Part shown: positions 50,007-59,353 of the stretch, in pieces
Layout: each line of letters starts with the position of its first letter
How positions within the stretch are numbered: position 1 is the first letter of the stretch
From: Bacillus sp. F19
Lineage (GTDB): Bacteria; Bacillota; Bacilli; Bacillales; Bacillaceae
Direction of reading: 5' to 3'
Length of the DNA: 64,000 bases
NCBI GenBank assembly: GCA_023823795.1
Contig: CP085710.1
Location: 3,498,001-3,562,000 of the forward strand
The notes under the pieces: generated by a model
Seen by the model: the letters and a program-made list of their open reading frames with translations, nothing else
What the model was told of the DNA's origin: nothing
The model's database searches: none
Made by a program: the position numbers and the translations under genes

Positions 50007-50390
50007 TTGACAACATGGATTTTTTTATTGATTCTATTAGGTGCACTAGCAGCCTACACGATTTACTCTTATTTTTATCAGCGTAAAATCATGAAAACAT
50101 TAACGGAAGAAGAATTCCGTGCAGGATACAGAAAAGCTCAGTTAATTGATGTCCGTGAGCCAAATGAATTTGACGGCGGACATATACTTGGTGCAAGAAA
50201 TATTCCTTTATCCCAAATGAGACAAAGACATAAGGAAATCCGCAAAGATCAGCCTGTCTACATTTACTGTCAAAACACTGTCAGAAGCGGACGCACAGCT
50301 CAAATGCTGAAAAGAAAAGGCTATAATGATCTTTACACGCTAAAAGGCGGCTTTAAGGGCTGGGGCGGTAAAATAAAAGCAAAGAAATAA
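50007..50390 (+). CDS. yqhL: Membrane-anchored rhodanese-like protein YqhL
   Basis: 127 residues from a TTG at 50007 behind AAAGGAG. One N-terminal membrane helix (WIFLLILLGALAAYTIYSY) is followed by a rhodanese domain with LIDVREPNEFDGGHI and the active-site loop YCQNTVRSGRT. Probably a sulphur-transfer or sensor domain; substrate unknown. Confidence 0.9.
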   Translation: MTTWIFLLILLGALAAYTIYSYFYQRKIMKTLTEEEFRAGYRKAQLIDVREPNEFDGGHILGARNIPLSQMRQRHKEIRKDQPVYIYCQNTVRSGRTAQMLKRKGYNDLYTLKGGFKGWGGKIKAKK

Positions 50391-50394
50391 GAGG

Positions 50395-50424
50395 AAGTCT
50401 GCAGTCTGTTCTGCAGACTTTTTT
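50395..50424 (+). terminator. Terminator of yqhL
   Basis: AAGTCTGCAG (50395-50404) and CTGCAGACTT (50411-50420) form a perfect 10-bp stem followed by TTTT. Confidence 0.9.
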
Positions 50425-50434
50425 ATGCATAAAT

Positions 50435-50467
50435 AAAAAGGATCCGCATGAAATGCGAATCCTTTTT
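50435..50467 (-). terminator. Terminator of the gcv operon
   Basis: AAAAAGGAT-CGCAT and ATGCG-ATCCTTTTT arms (50435-50450 and 50453-50467) pair with one mismatch. T's follow on the minus strand. It sits 10 bp after the gcvPB stop. Confidence 0.8.
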
Positions 50468-50476
50468 GTGTGCCTT

Positions 50477-51943
50477 TTATTGCTTTTGATAACGCAAGAT
50501 CGGTTTTCTTGCTGCTGTAGTCTCATCTAAGCGGCTGACAACTGTCGTATGCGGTGCTTCCTGTACAATTTCAGGATTTTCTTCTGCTTCTTTTGCGATC
50601 TGAAGCATTGCGTCAATAAATGAATCCAGCGTTTCTTTTGATTCTGTTTCAGTCGGTTCAATCATGATGCATTCTTCCACGTTTAATGGGAAGTAGATGG
50701 TAGGCGGATGATAGCCGAAATCAAGCAGCCTTTTTGCGATGTCCAGCGTACGCACCCCTAATTTTTTCTGACGCTTGCCCGAAAGAACAAATTCATGCTT
50801 GCAGTGCCTGTCAAATGGAAGATCATAGGCATCTGAAAGTCTTCTCATCATGTAGTTTGCATTTAAAACGGCATACTCTGTCACCGCTTTTAACCCATCA
50901 GGTCCCATTGTCCGAATATACGTATAAGCACGGACGTTAATTCCGAAGTTTCCATAGAATGGCTTCACTCGGCCGATGGACTGCGGACGATCATAATCAA
51001 ACGTATATTTATTATCTCTTTTAACTAATACAGGTTTTGGAAGGTACGGAATCAGATCAGCTTTAACTCCAACTGGGCCTGATCCAGGGCCTCCGCCTCC
51101 GTGAGGACCGGTAAATGTTTTATGAAGATTTAAATGAACGACATCAAATCCCATATCGCCTGGACGGGCCTTGCTTAATACGGCATTTAAATTTGCACCG
51201 TCGTAATAAAGCTTGCCTCCTGCGTCATGTACGATTTTCGCCATTTCTAAAATATTTTCTTCAAAAAGTCCAAGGGTATTAGGATTCGTCAGCATAAGAG
51301 CAGCTGTATCTTCCCCTACCACACGTTTTAAATCTTCAAGATCTACAAGGCCCTGTTCGTTTGATTTAACCGTAACTGTTTCAAATCCCGCTACAGTAGC
51401 TGAAGCTGGATTTGTGCCATGAGCTGAGTCAGGAACAATCACTTTTGTCCGGTTAAAATCGTTGTTGGCTTCGTGATAAGCACGGATCATCATTAGTCCG
51501 GTCCATTCGCCATGAGCACCTGCTGCAGGCTGCAGCGTAACCTCATCCATTCCGGTAATTTCAATGAGATGCTCCTGGAGATCATACATTAGCTCCAGGG
51601 CACCCTGAACAGTGCTTTCATCCTGCAGCGGATGGATATGGGCTAAACCTGCCATACGCGCTACATTTTCATTGATTTTAGGATTGTATTTCATCGTACA
51701 GGATCCAAGTGGATAAAACCCGGAATCTACTCCATGGTTCCTCTTGGAAAGAGCTGTATAATGTCTCATGATATCAAGTTCAGAGACTTCCGGCAGTTCA
51801 GCTTCATCAGCACGCAAATATTCACTTTGAATTAATTCATCTGCAGCGATTTCAGGGATATCCAATGAAGGCAAACTGTAGCCTGTTCGTCCTGGTTTTG
51901 TCAGTTCAAATATTAATGGCTGATCCTGCTTATTCATGTCCAT
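50477..51943 (-). CDS. gcvPB: Glycine dehydrogenase (decarboxylating) subunit 2
   Basis: 488 residues. The PLP-binding lysine lies in [20 protein letters not shown] near 272. Together with GcvPA it forms the P-protein that decarboxylates glycine and passes aminomethyl to lipoyl-GcvH (not in this window). Its start overlaps gcvPA by 14 bp. Confidence 0.97.
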   Translation of the reverse strand: MDMNKQDQPLIFELTKPGRTGYSLPSLDIPEIAADELIQSEYLRADEAELPEVSELDIMRHYTALSKRNHGVDSGFYPLGSCTMKYNPKINENVARMAGLAHIHPLQDESTVQGALELMYDLQEHLIEITGMDEVTLQPAAGAHGEWTGLMMIRAYHEANNDFNRTKVIVPDSAHGTNPASATVAGFETVTVKSNEQGLVDLEDLKRVVGEDTAALMLTNPNTLGLFEENILEMAKIVHDAGGKLYYDGANLNAVLSKARPGDMGFDVVHLNLHKTFTGPHGGGGPGSGPVGVKADLIPYLPKPVLVKRDNKYTFDYDRPQSIGRVKPFYGNFGINVRAYTYIRTMGPDGLKAVTEYAVLNANYMMRRLSDAYDLPFDRHCKHEFVLSGKRQKKLGVRTLDIAKRLLDFGYHPPTIYFPLNVEECIMIEPTETESKETLDSFIDAMLQIAKEAEENPEIVQEAPHTTVVSRLDETTAARKPILRYQKQ

Positions 51944-53276
51944 CCCCCAATTCCTTTACAAATAGGTCAATTTCTTCTTTTGTGCGCAATTCAGTTACAG
52001 CTACAAGCATGTGGTTTTCAAGCTCCGGGTATACACTGCCTAAATCGAAACCGCCAATGATGCCCTGTTGAATAAGCTTTGCATTTACCTCTTTAATCGA
52101 TTTGTTTAGTTTAATGACAAATTCGTTAAAAATAGCCCCTTCAAATGGAACCTCAATCCCGTTTGCAGCAAATGCTTTTTTAGCGTAGTTTGCTTTTTGG
52201 ATATTTTGAAATGCCATCTCTTTTACGCCTTTTTTCCCGAGTGCCGTCATGGCAACTGAGGCTGCCAAGGCATTTAACGCCTGATTTGAACATATATTAG
52301 AAGTCGCTTTGTCACGTCTAATATGCTGTTCACGCGCCTGCAGTGTTAATACAAACCCGCGTCGTCCTTGCTCGTCTGTTGTTTGCCCGACTAATCTGCC
52401 GGGTACTTTGCGCAGCAATTTTTGTGTTACTGCAAAATAACCGCAGTGAGGTCCGCCAAAAGCTGTTGGAATACCAAATGGCTGAGCATCGCCTGCAACT
52501 ATGTCTGCACCAAATTTCCCAGGAGGTGTTAAAGCTCCAAGTGCAAGGGGATTGGAAGATACGATAAACATGCTTTTTCCTGTATGGGCAATTGGTTCAA
52601 TCTCTTTCAGCGGCTCGATTTGCCCGAAAAAGTTTGGATATTGCACAACGACAGCCGCAACATCGTCTGACATTTCCGCCTTTAAAGCTTCAAGATCTGT
52701 GACGCCATTTTTCACAGGCACTTCTACTACTTCAATGTACTGTCCTTTAGCATATGTTTTCAGAACATCTCTGCTTTCCGGATGAACTGCTTTTGAAACA
52801 ATGACTTTTTTCTTTTTTGTTTGACCTGCTGCAAGCATCGCGGCCTCAGCTAATGAAGTGCCGCCGTCATACATTGAAGAGTTTGCTGCATCCATGCCCG
52901 TAAGCTCAGCAATCATTGTTTGAAATTCAAAGATGGCCTGAAGCTCGCCCTGAGAAATTTCCGGCTGATACGGAGTGTAAGCTGTATAAAATTCTGAGCG
53001 CGAAATGACATGATCTACTAAGATCGGCATGTAATGATCGTATACACCTGCACCAAGGAAAGAAGCATTGCTTCTTAAATCCTTGTTTTTAGAAGCAAGC
53101 TCACTCAGCTCCTTCACAAGTTCCGTTTCAGATTTTGCTTTCTTGATCTTATATTCCCCTTGAAAACGCACGCTCTCGGGAATGTCTGAGAAAAGCTCAT
53201 CTATATGAGATACTCCGACAGCATCAAGCATTTCCTGCTGATCTTGTTCTGTCATCGGCAAATAACGATGTTTCAT
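51930..53276 (-). CDS. gcvPA: Glycine dehydrogenase (decarboxylating) subunit 1
   Basis: 448 residues of the split P-protein. Family segments include [20 protein letters not shown] near 75, [19 protein letters not shown] near 128 and [20 protein letters not shown] near 260. It lies 25 bp after gcvT and is translationally coupled to gcvPB. Confidence 0.97.
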   Translation of the reverse strand: MKHRYLPMTEQDQQEMLDAVGVSHIDELFSDIPESVRFQGEYKIKKAKSETELVKELSELASKNKDLRSNASFLGAGVYDHYMPILVDHVISRSEFYTAYTPYQPEISQGELQAIFEFQTMIAELTGMDAANSSMYDGGTSLAEAAMLAAGQTKKKKVIVSKAVHPESRDVLKTYAKGQYIEVVEVPVKNGVTDLEALKAEMSDDVAAVVVQYPNFFGQIEPLKEIEPIAHTGKSMFIVSSNPLALGALTPPGKFGADIVAGDAQPFGIPTAFGGPHCGYFAVTQKLLRKVPGRLVGQTTDEQGRRGFVLTLQAREQHIRRDKATSNICSNQALNALAASVAMTALGKKGVKEMAFQNIQKANYAKKAFAANGIEVPFEGAIFNEFVIKLNKSIKEVNAKLIQQGIIGGFDLGSVYPELENHMLVAVTELRTKEEIDLFVKELGDGHE

Positions 53277-53301
53277 GGATGTGTTCCCCTTTCAAACTAG
53301 T

Positions 53302-54405
53302 TCATTTTTTTGGTCGTTTATAAAAAGGTGTTGAAACTGCAATTGCTTTTAAGCGTTTCTTGCGCACTTGCACAATCACTTCAGTGCCCGGTTCTGCAAA
53401 TTCCTTTTTCAGCAGAGCCCAGCCTATATTTTTCTTTAATGTAGGAGATTGTGTGCCAGTCGTTACTTCGCCGATTTGTTCGTCTCCATGGTATACTTCA
53501 TAACCATGTCGGGGTATTCCCTTGTCAATCATCTCAAGACCGACAAGCTTTCTTGCTGTTCCATTTTCTTTTTGTTCTTTTAAAATATCTTTTCCGATGA
53601 AGTCTGCCTCTTTATTCGGTTTTACAGCAAAGCCGATTCCCGCTTCAATCGGAGTAATTTCTTTTGTAAGTTCCTGACCATATAAAGGCAGATTTGCTTC
53701 AAAGCGCAAGGTGTCGCGTGCGCCTAAACCGCACGGAAGAATTCCTTCATTTTTGCCTGCTTCTAAAATCGCTTTCCAAAGGGAAGGCGCTTCTGAAGAT
53801 GGGCAATAGATTTCAAAGCCGTCTTCGCCTGTATAGCCTGTTCTGGAGACAAGAGCCTTTACATCATCGATTACAACGTCATCTTTAAATTTAAAAAACT
53901 TGATTCCACTTAAATCTGTTTCAGTTAATTTTTGAAGGATCGATTCAGCTTGTGGCCCCTGAATGGCCAGTTGTGCAACATCTGATGAAATATTATGCAG
54001 CTCTGTGTTTCCGAATTTGTGCGAGATGAGCCAATCATAATCTTTTTCAATATTTGAAGCATTCACGACTAATAAATAGTGAATATCTGATTTTTTATAA
54101 ATTAATAAATCGTCTACTGTTCCGCCATCTTCATAGCACATCGCCGTGTACTGGGCTCCGCCGTCTTTCAAAAGGGAAACATCATTCGTCATCGTCTTTT
54201 GAAGAAATGCAAGACTGTCTGTACCTGTCACTTCAATTTCACCCATATGCGAAACATCGAATAAGCCAGCTCTTTCCCGAACTGCCTCGTGTTCCTCTTT
54301 AATAGATGAAAATTGAACGGGAAGATCCCAACCGCCAAAATCAATTGTCTTTGCACCATGCTCTTTATAAACATCAAATAATGATGTTCGCTTTAAATCC
54401 GCCAT
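53302..54405 (-). CDS. gcvT: Aminomethyltransferase (glycine cleavage T protein)
   Basis: 367 residues from the ATG at 54405, 10 nt after GGGGAGG; a longer in-frame reading would extend into the riboswitch and is rejected. Family motifs: [22 protein letters not shown]-type N terminus, [13 protein letters not shown] and [11 protein letters not shown] near 200. It releases methylene-THF and ammonia. First gene of the glycine-induced operon. Confidence 0.96.
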   Translation of the reverse strand: MADLKRTSLFDVYKEHGAKTIDFGGWDLPVQFSSIKEEHEAVRERAGLFDVSHMGEIEVTGTDSLAFLQKTMTNDVSLLKDGGAQYTAMCYEDGGTVDDLLIYKKSDIHYLLVVNASNIEKDYDWLISHKFGNTELHNISSDVAQLAIQGPQAESILQKLTETDLSGIKFFKFKDDVVIDDVKALVSRTGYTGEDGFEIYCPSSEAPSLWKAILEAGKNEGILPCGLGARDTLRFEANLPLYGQELTKEITPIEAGIGFAVKPNKEADFIGKDILKEQKENGTARKLVGLEMIDKGIPRHGYEVYHGDEQIGEVTTGTQSPTLKKNIGWALLKKEFAEPGTEVIVQVRKKRLKAIAVSTPFYKRPKK

Positions 54406-54432
54406 AATCAAATCGCCTCCCCAAAAAAGTAT

Positions 54433-54687
54433 AAAAAAAGGACAGAGACCCCCCTTTATGTAAAAAGGAAGTCTCTGTCCCTGCACCTGAAAGTTTACCT
54501 TGCCAAAAATAAGCAAAGCTTTCCCCTTTGGTGGTTTGCTGCTTTCACAAACTCTCTCCAGAGTTGCGTCAAACAAGAGTTCTTTTGCCTGAGAGATTCA
54601 CAGATGTTTGCTCCTTCGGCGCTGCTTTTGCGGTTTCATTTATTAGAACCGCCGGCAGTCTCTCCCCTTGCTCTCATTCGCTCATAT
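54433..54687 (-). promoter_or_regulatory. Tandem glycine riboswitch with terminator
   Basis: On the minus strand, aptamer 1 contains GGAGAGACUGCC, CGCCGAAGGAGCAAA and AUCUCUCAGGCAAAAG. Aptamer 2 contains CUGGAGAGAG, CACCAAAGGGGAAA and ACUUUCAGGUGCAGGGACAG. The expression platform is a 10-bp stem (54440-54449 with 54471-54480) plus T-tract. Glycine binding should disrupt the terminator and turn on gcvT-gcvPA-gcvPB, as known for B. subtilis. Confidence 0.96.
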
Positions 54688-54982
54688 TTTCTGTAAAACT
54701 GGTCATACTAAGAGATAACATTCTTTGACATTTTGACATTTTTGACAAAAGAAGCATGCTAACCGAAAAGTAAGTATGTTAGCAACTTTCTTACTTATTA
54801 ACATCCTACCATTATGAACAGCATTCATCAATCTATTTTTACACAAATATTAAACATATATTTTAATTTAATGTTCGTGTTTAACTTGATTTATTTGTAT
54901 TTCATCATAATTAACTACCAATTCACGCCTTAAAGTGAACGATTCACCATAACTATACCTTTGCTTGAAAGGGCTGTCATTT

Positions 54983-56665
54983 ATGAATGTAAAAATCAAC
55001 TTTGATTCATCCTGGCAAGATACTTTTTTTAAAAAACTGGAAAATGATGGACCTTGGGCGAATTGGGAAAATTACAAACTCGCCTGTGAAGTACAAAAAC
55101 ATTTAATTGTTCCTTCGTTTGAAGGCTTGCAGGCTCCAAATCATCTGACAGACTTTACCCCCCTGCCGCACCAATTAGAGGTTGCAAGACAGGTAGTTGA
55201 GCATATGAACGGCAAAGCGATACTAGCAGATGAAGTGGGCCTTGGAAAAACGATTGAAGCCGGACTGATTGTAAAAGAATACATGATCCGCTGCCTTGCC
55301 AAAAAGATCTTAATTCTCGTACCGGCCTCTCTAGTTTCACAATGGGCAAGAGAACTGCATGAAAAATTTTATATACCTGCTGTTGAGCAGAAGAAAAGCT
55401 ACGTTTGGGAAGCATGTGATGTGGTAGTTTCTTCAATAGACACCGCAAAACGAAGCCCTCACAGAGAAATAGTCCTTGCCCAGCAATATGATTTAGTCAT
55501 TATCGATGAAGCTCATAAACTCAAAAATAATAAAACAAAAAACTATGAATTTGTTCAGAGCCTGAAAAAAAAATACTGCCTTCTTCTGACAGCAACTCCG
55601 ATCCAAAATCGTGTTGAAGAGATTTTCAATCTTGTCTCTCTTCTAAAACCCGGTCATCTTGGAAACGAAGCTTATTTTTCAGAAGTTTTCTCAGCAAAAA
55701 ATCGATCTCTTGAACATCATGAGCATCTGCAGGAGCTTGTCAACAAAGTAATGATCCGAAACCGCCGCGGCGATACTGGTATTGACTGGCCAAAACGCCA
55801 TGTTGAAACGGTCCCGATAGAACTCTCTCCAACAGAACGAAATCTGTACACAGCTATATCAAGACTTAAATCATTCGGAACGGCCGCTGCAAGCATGTTT
55901 TCCATTATGACGCTTCAAAGAGAAGCATGCTCAAGCAGGGAAGCCGTTTATATGACACTAAAAAAAATGATCGATCGGCCTGCAGGTGAAGCCTCCCCTC
56001 TGCCTGAGCCAATCATCAGGGAATTGATGCAGTGCATTGATGAGGTTGACGGAAACACGAAAGCTCAAAAAGCAGTGGAACTTATTAAAAGAATTGATGA
56101 TAAAGTGATTATCTTTACTGAATATCGCGCCACTCAATTTTATCTGCAATGGTTTTTGCAGCAGCACGGTATTTCTTCTGTCCCTTTCCGGGGAGGATTT
56201 AAACGGGGAAAAAAAGATTGGATGAAAGATTTATTTAAAAACCGTGTTCAAGTGCTGATTGCAACAGAAGCTGGGGGCGAAGGCATAAACCTGCAATTTT
56301 GCAATCACATCATCAATTATGACCTGCCCTGGAATCCGATGCGGCTTGAACAAAGAATCGGCCGGATTCATCGCCTCGGCCAGGAAAAAGACGTTTATAT
56401 TTACAATATGGCTACAAAAAATACTGTTGAAGAGCATATTTTAAAATTGCTTTATGAAAAAATTAATCTATTCGAAAAAGTAATCGGTGAGCTTGATGAA
56501 ATTTTAACCAGATTGGATATTTCAAATTTTGAAGATCATTTGCAGGATATTCTCTTTCAATCAAAAAGTGAAGGCGAAATGAAAATCAAAATGGAAAACT
56601 TAACATCCATCCTTCATTTTGCCGAGCAGGAACACTCTGAAAAAAAAGCAGCGAATGGAAAATAA
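54983..56665 (+). CDS. yqhH: SNF2-type DEAD/DEAH helicase YqhH
   Basis: 560 residues from the ATG at 54983 (AAAGGG 9 nt upstream; an in-frame TTG six codons earlier is less likely). Walker A is ADEVGLGKTIEAG near 85, the DEAH box is IIDEAHKLKNN near 172 and motif VI is RIGRIHRLGQEKDV near 460. RapA/HepA-like Swi2/Snf2 ATPase; its nucleic-acid target is not known. The 295-bp gap upstream holds its promoter and the gcv promoter. Confidence 0.93.
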   Translation: MNVKINFDSSWQDTFFKKLENDGPWANWENYKLACEVQKHLIVPSFEGLQAPNHLTDFTPLPHQLEVARQVVEHMNGKAILADEVGLGKTIEAGLIVKEYMIRCLAKKILILVPASLVSQWARELHEKFYIPAVEQKKSYVWEACDVVVSSIDTAKRSPHREIVLAQQYDLVIIDEAHKLKNNKTKNYEFVQSLKKKYCLLLTATPIQNRVEEIFNLVSLLKPGHLGNEAYFSEVFSAKNRSLEHHEHLQELVNKVMIRNRRGDTGIDWPKRHVETVPIELSPTERNLYTAISRLKSFGTAAASMFSIMTLQREACSSREAVYMTLKKMIDRPAGEASPLPEPIIRELMQCIDEVDGNTKAQKAVELIKRIDDKVIIFTEYRATQFYLQWFLQQHGISSVPFRGGFKRGKKDWMKDLFKNRVQVLIATEAGGEGINLQFCNHIINYDLPWNPMRLEQRIGRIHRLGQEKDVYIYNMATKNTVEEHILKLLYEKINLFEKVIGELDEILTRLDISNFEDHLQDILFQSKSEGEMKIKMENLTSILHFAEQEHSEKKAANGK

Positions 56666-56690
56666 GGATTGATAAGGAGGCTAGAGAGAG

Positions 56691-57485
56691 ATGCTGCAGC
56701 AAGAGATCAGTCAATTCTTAGAAAGTTTTTTCACAGCAAATTCGTGTCAAATCATTGATAAACACCCAGGATATATGACTGTGCAGTTAACAATCGAAAT
56801 GGATAAAGAGCTGATGAACCGCCCTTTTTACTGGACCTATCTTGAAAAAACCGGCGGTGTTCCAAATCCCATGCAGGTGACATTTCTTACAGATGCCAAA
56901 CAGGCTCCTGAAGATTTAAAAGGAGAGATTATGCATTTCGGGGCACCAAGACTTCATCAGATTTACCAGGCGAGCAAAAAGCTTGGAAGTCACATCCGCC
57001 TTTATGAAAACTCTCCGAATAATGGAAGCTCGCAATCACTTCACCCATGGCTCGGAGTAAATGTCATGGTATCTTATCAGAGCGACAAAAAGAAGGACCA
57101 TTTATATTCAATCGGTCTTCATTTGATCAGTGGAGCAATCATCGAAAATTTCCAGGATCATTTAGAAAAAATGACCTTAACTCCGCGAATTCCTGATCTT
57201 TGCTTTACAACATCCCCAATGATTAAGGAACAAAGCGGGTTAAATCGCATTCAGAACTATATTCAATCTATTATTGAGAAGGATGACCACTCATGGGCAG
57301 ACAATGCAAGACAGCGCTGGAACTCTGATATGATGCTGCTCAGTCATTTTTATGAAGACCTTGATGAGAAACCGGAAGCCTACCAATTAGAAAAAGCAGC
57401 ATTGAAAGAATTATATGATCCGCAAATAAATGTTTCGATTGTAAATGGCGGAATTTTTTATTTGTCGCAAAATGCGTTCTATTAA
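56691..57485 (+). CDS. yqhG: YqhG-like protein, unknown function
   Basis: 264 residues, no signal peptide or membrane segment. Family resemblance and place 25 bp after yqhH identify it as YqhG, with AAGGAGG before the ATG. It is rich in aromatic residues (RPFYWTYLEKTGGVPNPM). The constant pairing with yqhH suggests a shared task; the function is unknown. Confidence 0.88.
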   Translation: MLQQEISQFLESFFTANSCQIIDKHPGYMTVQLTIEMDKELMNRPFYWTYLEKTGGVPNPMQVTFLTDAKQAPEDLKGEIMHFGAPRLHQIYQASKKLGSHIRLYENSPNNGSSQSLHPWLGVNVMVSYQSDKKKDHLYSIGLHLISGAIIENFQDHLEKMTLTPRIPDLCFTTSPMIKEQSGLNRIQNYIQSIIEKDDHSWADNARQRWNSDMMLLSHFYEDLDEKPEAYQLEKAALKELYDPQINVSIVNGGIFYLSQNAFY

Positions 57486-57491
57486 TGTCGA

Positions 57492-57545
57492 AAACTGCAA
57501 AATCTTATTTTCAAACGAGAAAATAAGATTTTGCAGTTTGTTTTT
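57492..57545 (+). terminator. Terminator of yqhH-yqhG
   Basis: A perfect 21-bp stem (57492-57512 with 57519-57539) with loop AAACGA, followed by GTTTTTATT. It isolates yqhG from the sin locus. Confidence 0.92.
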
Positions 57546-57660
57546 ATTCGTAAAATTTTCTGTCGTTTCATAAAATTAAAGCCCATCAAAATGCCTATAA
57601 TAAAGGAAGTTAAACCCAATTAATTCTATTATTTTCAAAAAAATGAAAAAATATTTTGCA

Positions 57661-57704
57661 ATCGACACATTTCAGCACAAAAAGTAAAAACCATTTTTTA
57701 TAAT
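57661..57704 (+). promoter_or_regulatory. Putative Spo0A-dependent promoter of sinI
   Basis: TATAAT at 57699-57704 has no -35 box at the right distance. Instead, minus-strand TGTCGAT (57667-57661, one mismatch to TGTCGAA) and TGCTGAA (57677-57671, two mismatches) lie exactly 10 bp apart, at about -50 and -40. Spo0A-activated sigma-A promoters have this arrangement, and B. subtilis sinI is one. Activation by Spo0A~P here is inferred. Confidence 0.5.
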
Positions 57705-57787
57705 AGTAGTAAATAAGATATATATACCTTAAGGACTAAAGAAACAATTTTTGATTTTTGCAGACTGTACTATTGCACATAATCAGA

Positions 57788-57869
57788 CAAAGGCAAACTT
57801 GCTGAAAAGCAAGGACGCAAAGTCACAGATCTAAGGTTCTTAATAACTATGATGGCTGGACTGCCTGAA
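57788..57869 (+). promoter_or_regulatory. Cyclic-di-GMP-I (GEMM) riboswitch before sinI
   Basis: P1 is closed by AGGC (57791) and GCCT (57863-57866). P2 is CTTGCT-GAAA-AGCAAG (57798-57813) with the GNRA tetraloop, followed by the invariant GACGCAAAG (57814-57822). P3 has CAG...CTAAGG and ends ATGATGGCTG, the expected tetraloop receptor and stem. All landmarks of the c-di-GMP-I class are present in order. Downstream, AAATAC-N6-GTATTT abuts the AGGAGG ribosome site, and no T-tract is seen, so control is probably translational. Confidence 0.9.
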
Positions 57870-57899
57870 ATACAGAGACGTATTTTAGGAGGAGAAAAA

Positions 57900-58031
57900 A
57901 TGGAGATGTTAATGAAGGAAGTAGAAAAGATGGATCAGGAATGGAAAGATTTAATACTGACAGCTTTGAAAATGGGAATCAGCAAAGAAGAAATAAGAGA
58001 ATTTTTGAAAACGCAAACACTTAAAAATTGA
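57900..58031 (+). CDS. sinI: SinI-like anti-repressor
   Basis: 43 residues from the ATG at 57900, 7 nt after AGGAGG. The SinI/SinR dimerisation domain fills it: KMDQEWKDLILTALKMGISK then EEIREFLKTQ. B. subtilis SinI binds SinR through this domain and frees matrix genes. An in-frame ATG at 57849 lies inside the riboswitch P3 stem and is not a start. It lacks the longer C-terminal tail of B. subtilis SinI. Confidence 0.88.
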   Translation: MEMLMKEVEKMDQEWKDLILTALKMGISKEEIREFLKTQTLKN

Positions 58032-58099
58032 CAAACAGAAATTGTACATATTTTTTTTTGCAAAAATCGTTCTATATATATAACACCACCTTCGTTATA

Positions 58100-58108
58100 T
58101 GCTATAAT
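58100..58108 (+). promoter_or_regulatory. Extended -10 promoter of sinR
   Basis: TGCTATAAT is an exact extended -10 element 21 bp upstream of the sinR ATG. The -35 region is poor, which is normal for this class. GTTCTAT at 58069-58075 resembles a SinR half-site (GTTCTYT) with one mismatch, so weak autoregulation is possible. Confidence 0.65.
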
Positions 58109-58128
58109 GGCTCTGGGAAGGTGATCAT

Positions 58129-58464
58129 ATGATTGGTGAACGCATCCGTAAATACCGCAAAGAACGAGGACTTTCTCTATCAGAGCTTGCCGATCGCGCT
58201 GGTGTTGCTAAATCATATTTAAGTTCAATTGAACGGAATCTGCAGTCTAATCCTTCTGTTCAATTTCTTGAAAAAGTCTCATCCGTACTGGGAGTATCCA
58301 TGAATACCCTAATTTTAGACGAACCAATTTATGAGACAAAAAAAGATAATCTTGATAATGAATGGGCAAACCTCGTGAGAGAAGCGATGGATTCTGGTGT
58401 AACGAAGGATCAATTTCGTGAATTTCTTGAATTTAACCGGTGGAAAATGAACCAAGATAAATAA
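58129..58464 (+). CDS. sinR: Biofilm/motility master repressor SinR
   Basis: 111 residues, full family length. An N-terminal Xre-type helix-turn-helix (MIGERIRKYRKERGLSLSEL ... GVAKSYLSSIERNLQSNPSV) and a C-terminal SinI-like dimerisation hook (NEWANLVREAMDSGVTKDQF) are both intact. It represses matrix operons and is antagonised by SinI. Its own promoter lies between sinI and sinR, as in B. subtilis. AAGGTGAT precedes the ATG. Confidence 0.94.
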   Translation: MIGERIRKYRKERGLSLSELADRAGVAKSYLSSIERNLQSNPSVQFLEKVSSVLGVSMNTLILDEPIYETKKDNLDNEWANLVREAMDSGVTKDQFREFLEFNRWKMNQDK

Positions 58465-58465
58465 T

Positions 58466-58509
58466 GAAAGCTTGTACCTTGTGTAATGCTATTAATAAGG
58501 TGCTTTTTT
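58466..58509 (+). terminator. Terminator of sinR
   Basis: AAAGC...ACCTT (58467-58480) pairs with AAGGTGCTTT (58496-58505), with a 4-nt bulge, followed by TTTTTT. A second plus-strand hairpin, GCGTTCTGG with CCCAGAGCG (58563-58586) followed by TTTTTAT, acts as back-up. Confidence 0.6.
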
Positions 58510-58592
58510 CATGCTGCAATTCTTATTTGATTGTTAAGATAACTAATCAATCTATTAGACAGGCGTTCTGGCACATTCCCAGAGCGTTTTTA

Positions 58593-58793
58593 TTATGCGT
58601 ATTTATTAAAATGGTTGGTTAATTTTATTTCATTCTTTGAAAAATACTTTTCCTGATTAAAAATAGGCAAATGCACGGCTCGAATTGCTCTTATTTTTGT
58701 TAGATCATTTGTGCAGATTGGACATATCCATCGATCTGCCGGGCAGCTGCTGAATGATGGCTGATAACAGCGATTACAAAGTTTTTTATACAT
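58593..58793 (-). CDS. Small zinc-ribbon-like protein, unknown
   Basis: 66 residues. The ATG at 58793 follows GGGGGA by 7 nt. Cysteines in the pattern CNRC...C...CPIC within the first 30 residues suggest a zinc knuckle; the rest is basic. I do not recognise the family. It lies 16 bp after the end of the DUF5658-like frame and is probably co-transcribed with it. Confidence 0.55.
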   Translation of the reverse strand: MYKKLCNRCYQPSFSSCPADRWICPICTNDLTKIRAIRAVHLPIFNQEKYFSKNEIKLTNHFNKYA

Positions 58794-58809
58794 AAGACTG
58801 TCCCCCGCT

Positions 58810-59108
58810 TTATATGAAAATTAAGTAAATCCAATAAACATGCATCGCTAAAACAATCCCATAAGCAAAAAATGCCGTAAAAGCAATGAATTTTACTGCC
58901 GATGACGACGGCGAGCACCTGAAATAAATAAATAAATACAAGAAAATGGAAAAAATAGTTTAAAACCTGAAAATAGCAGGGGATGTATCTCATAAAGCGA
59001 CTCCATAAATGGATTAGCTTCAGCTATTAAATTGTAGTGAAGACCAATAACAGTAAGCCCTGCAACTAATGCATTGACAACAGCCAAGAATATGAAAGCC
59101 TGTCTCAA
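58810..59108 (-). pseudogene. DUF5658-like membrane protein, apparent frameshift
   Basis: The first frame (TTG start at 59108, after AGAGG) gives RQAFIFLAVVNALVAGLTVI, then EANPFM and a second helix, typical of DUF5658, and stops at 58893-58895 after RRRHRQ. The next frame downstream, without a start, reads FTAFFAYGIVLAMHVYWIYL and ends at 58810, which is the expected last helix of this family. One missing base near 58905 (in GTCGTCATCG) would join them into about 99 residues. It could instead be a real short protein or a sequencing error. Confidence 0.5.
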
Positions 59109-59353
59109 GGGAGCCATCCTCTTTATGGTTTACCGAAGGGTATTCTTTATTAAGAACATTTCAGCAGTAATTAAGAAAAATCTATTACATAATTAGCTTT
59201 CGAGAAGTATTTAATAAATGGATCTATTAAATTATATGCCGTTAAAGGCAATTAATATATCATCAAAAACCGTCATTCTTTTCGTTTTAAAGAACATTTT
59301 TCAAGGATTATCTGTTATTTACTCTCTTTCTCTTACTTTTTATCACTTTATAA

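Noticed and set aside
54406-54576. Longer N terminus of gcvT
   Set aside because: The sequence is the glycine riboswitch and its terminator.
57849-57899. In-frame ATG at 57849 as the sinI start
   Set aside because: It lies inside the P3 stem of the c-di-GMP aptamer, has no ribosome site, and adds residues with no family match; AGGAGG precedes the ATG at 57900.
58700-58993. 97-codon minus-strand frame across the zinc-ribbon and DUF5658 genes
   Set aside because: It is the third frame of those genes; no start signal and low-complexity Phe/Cys content.
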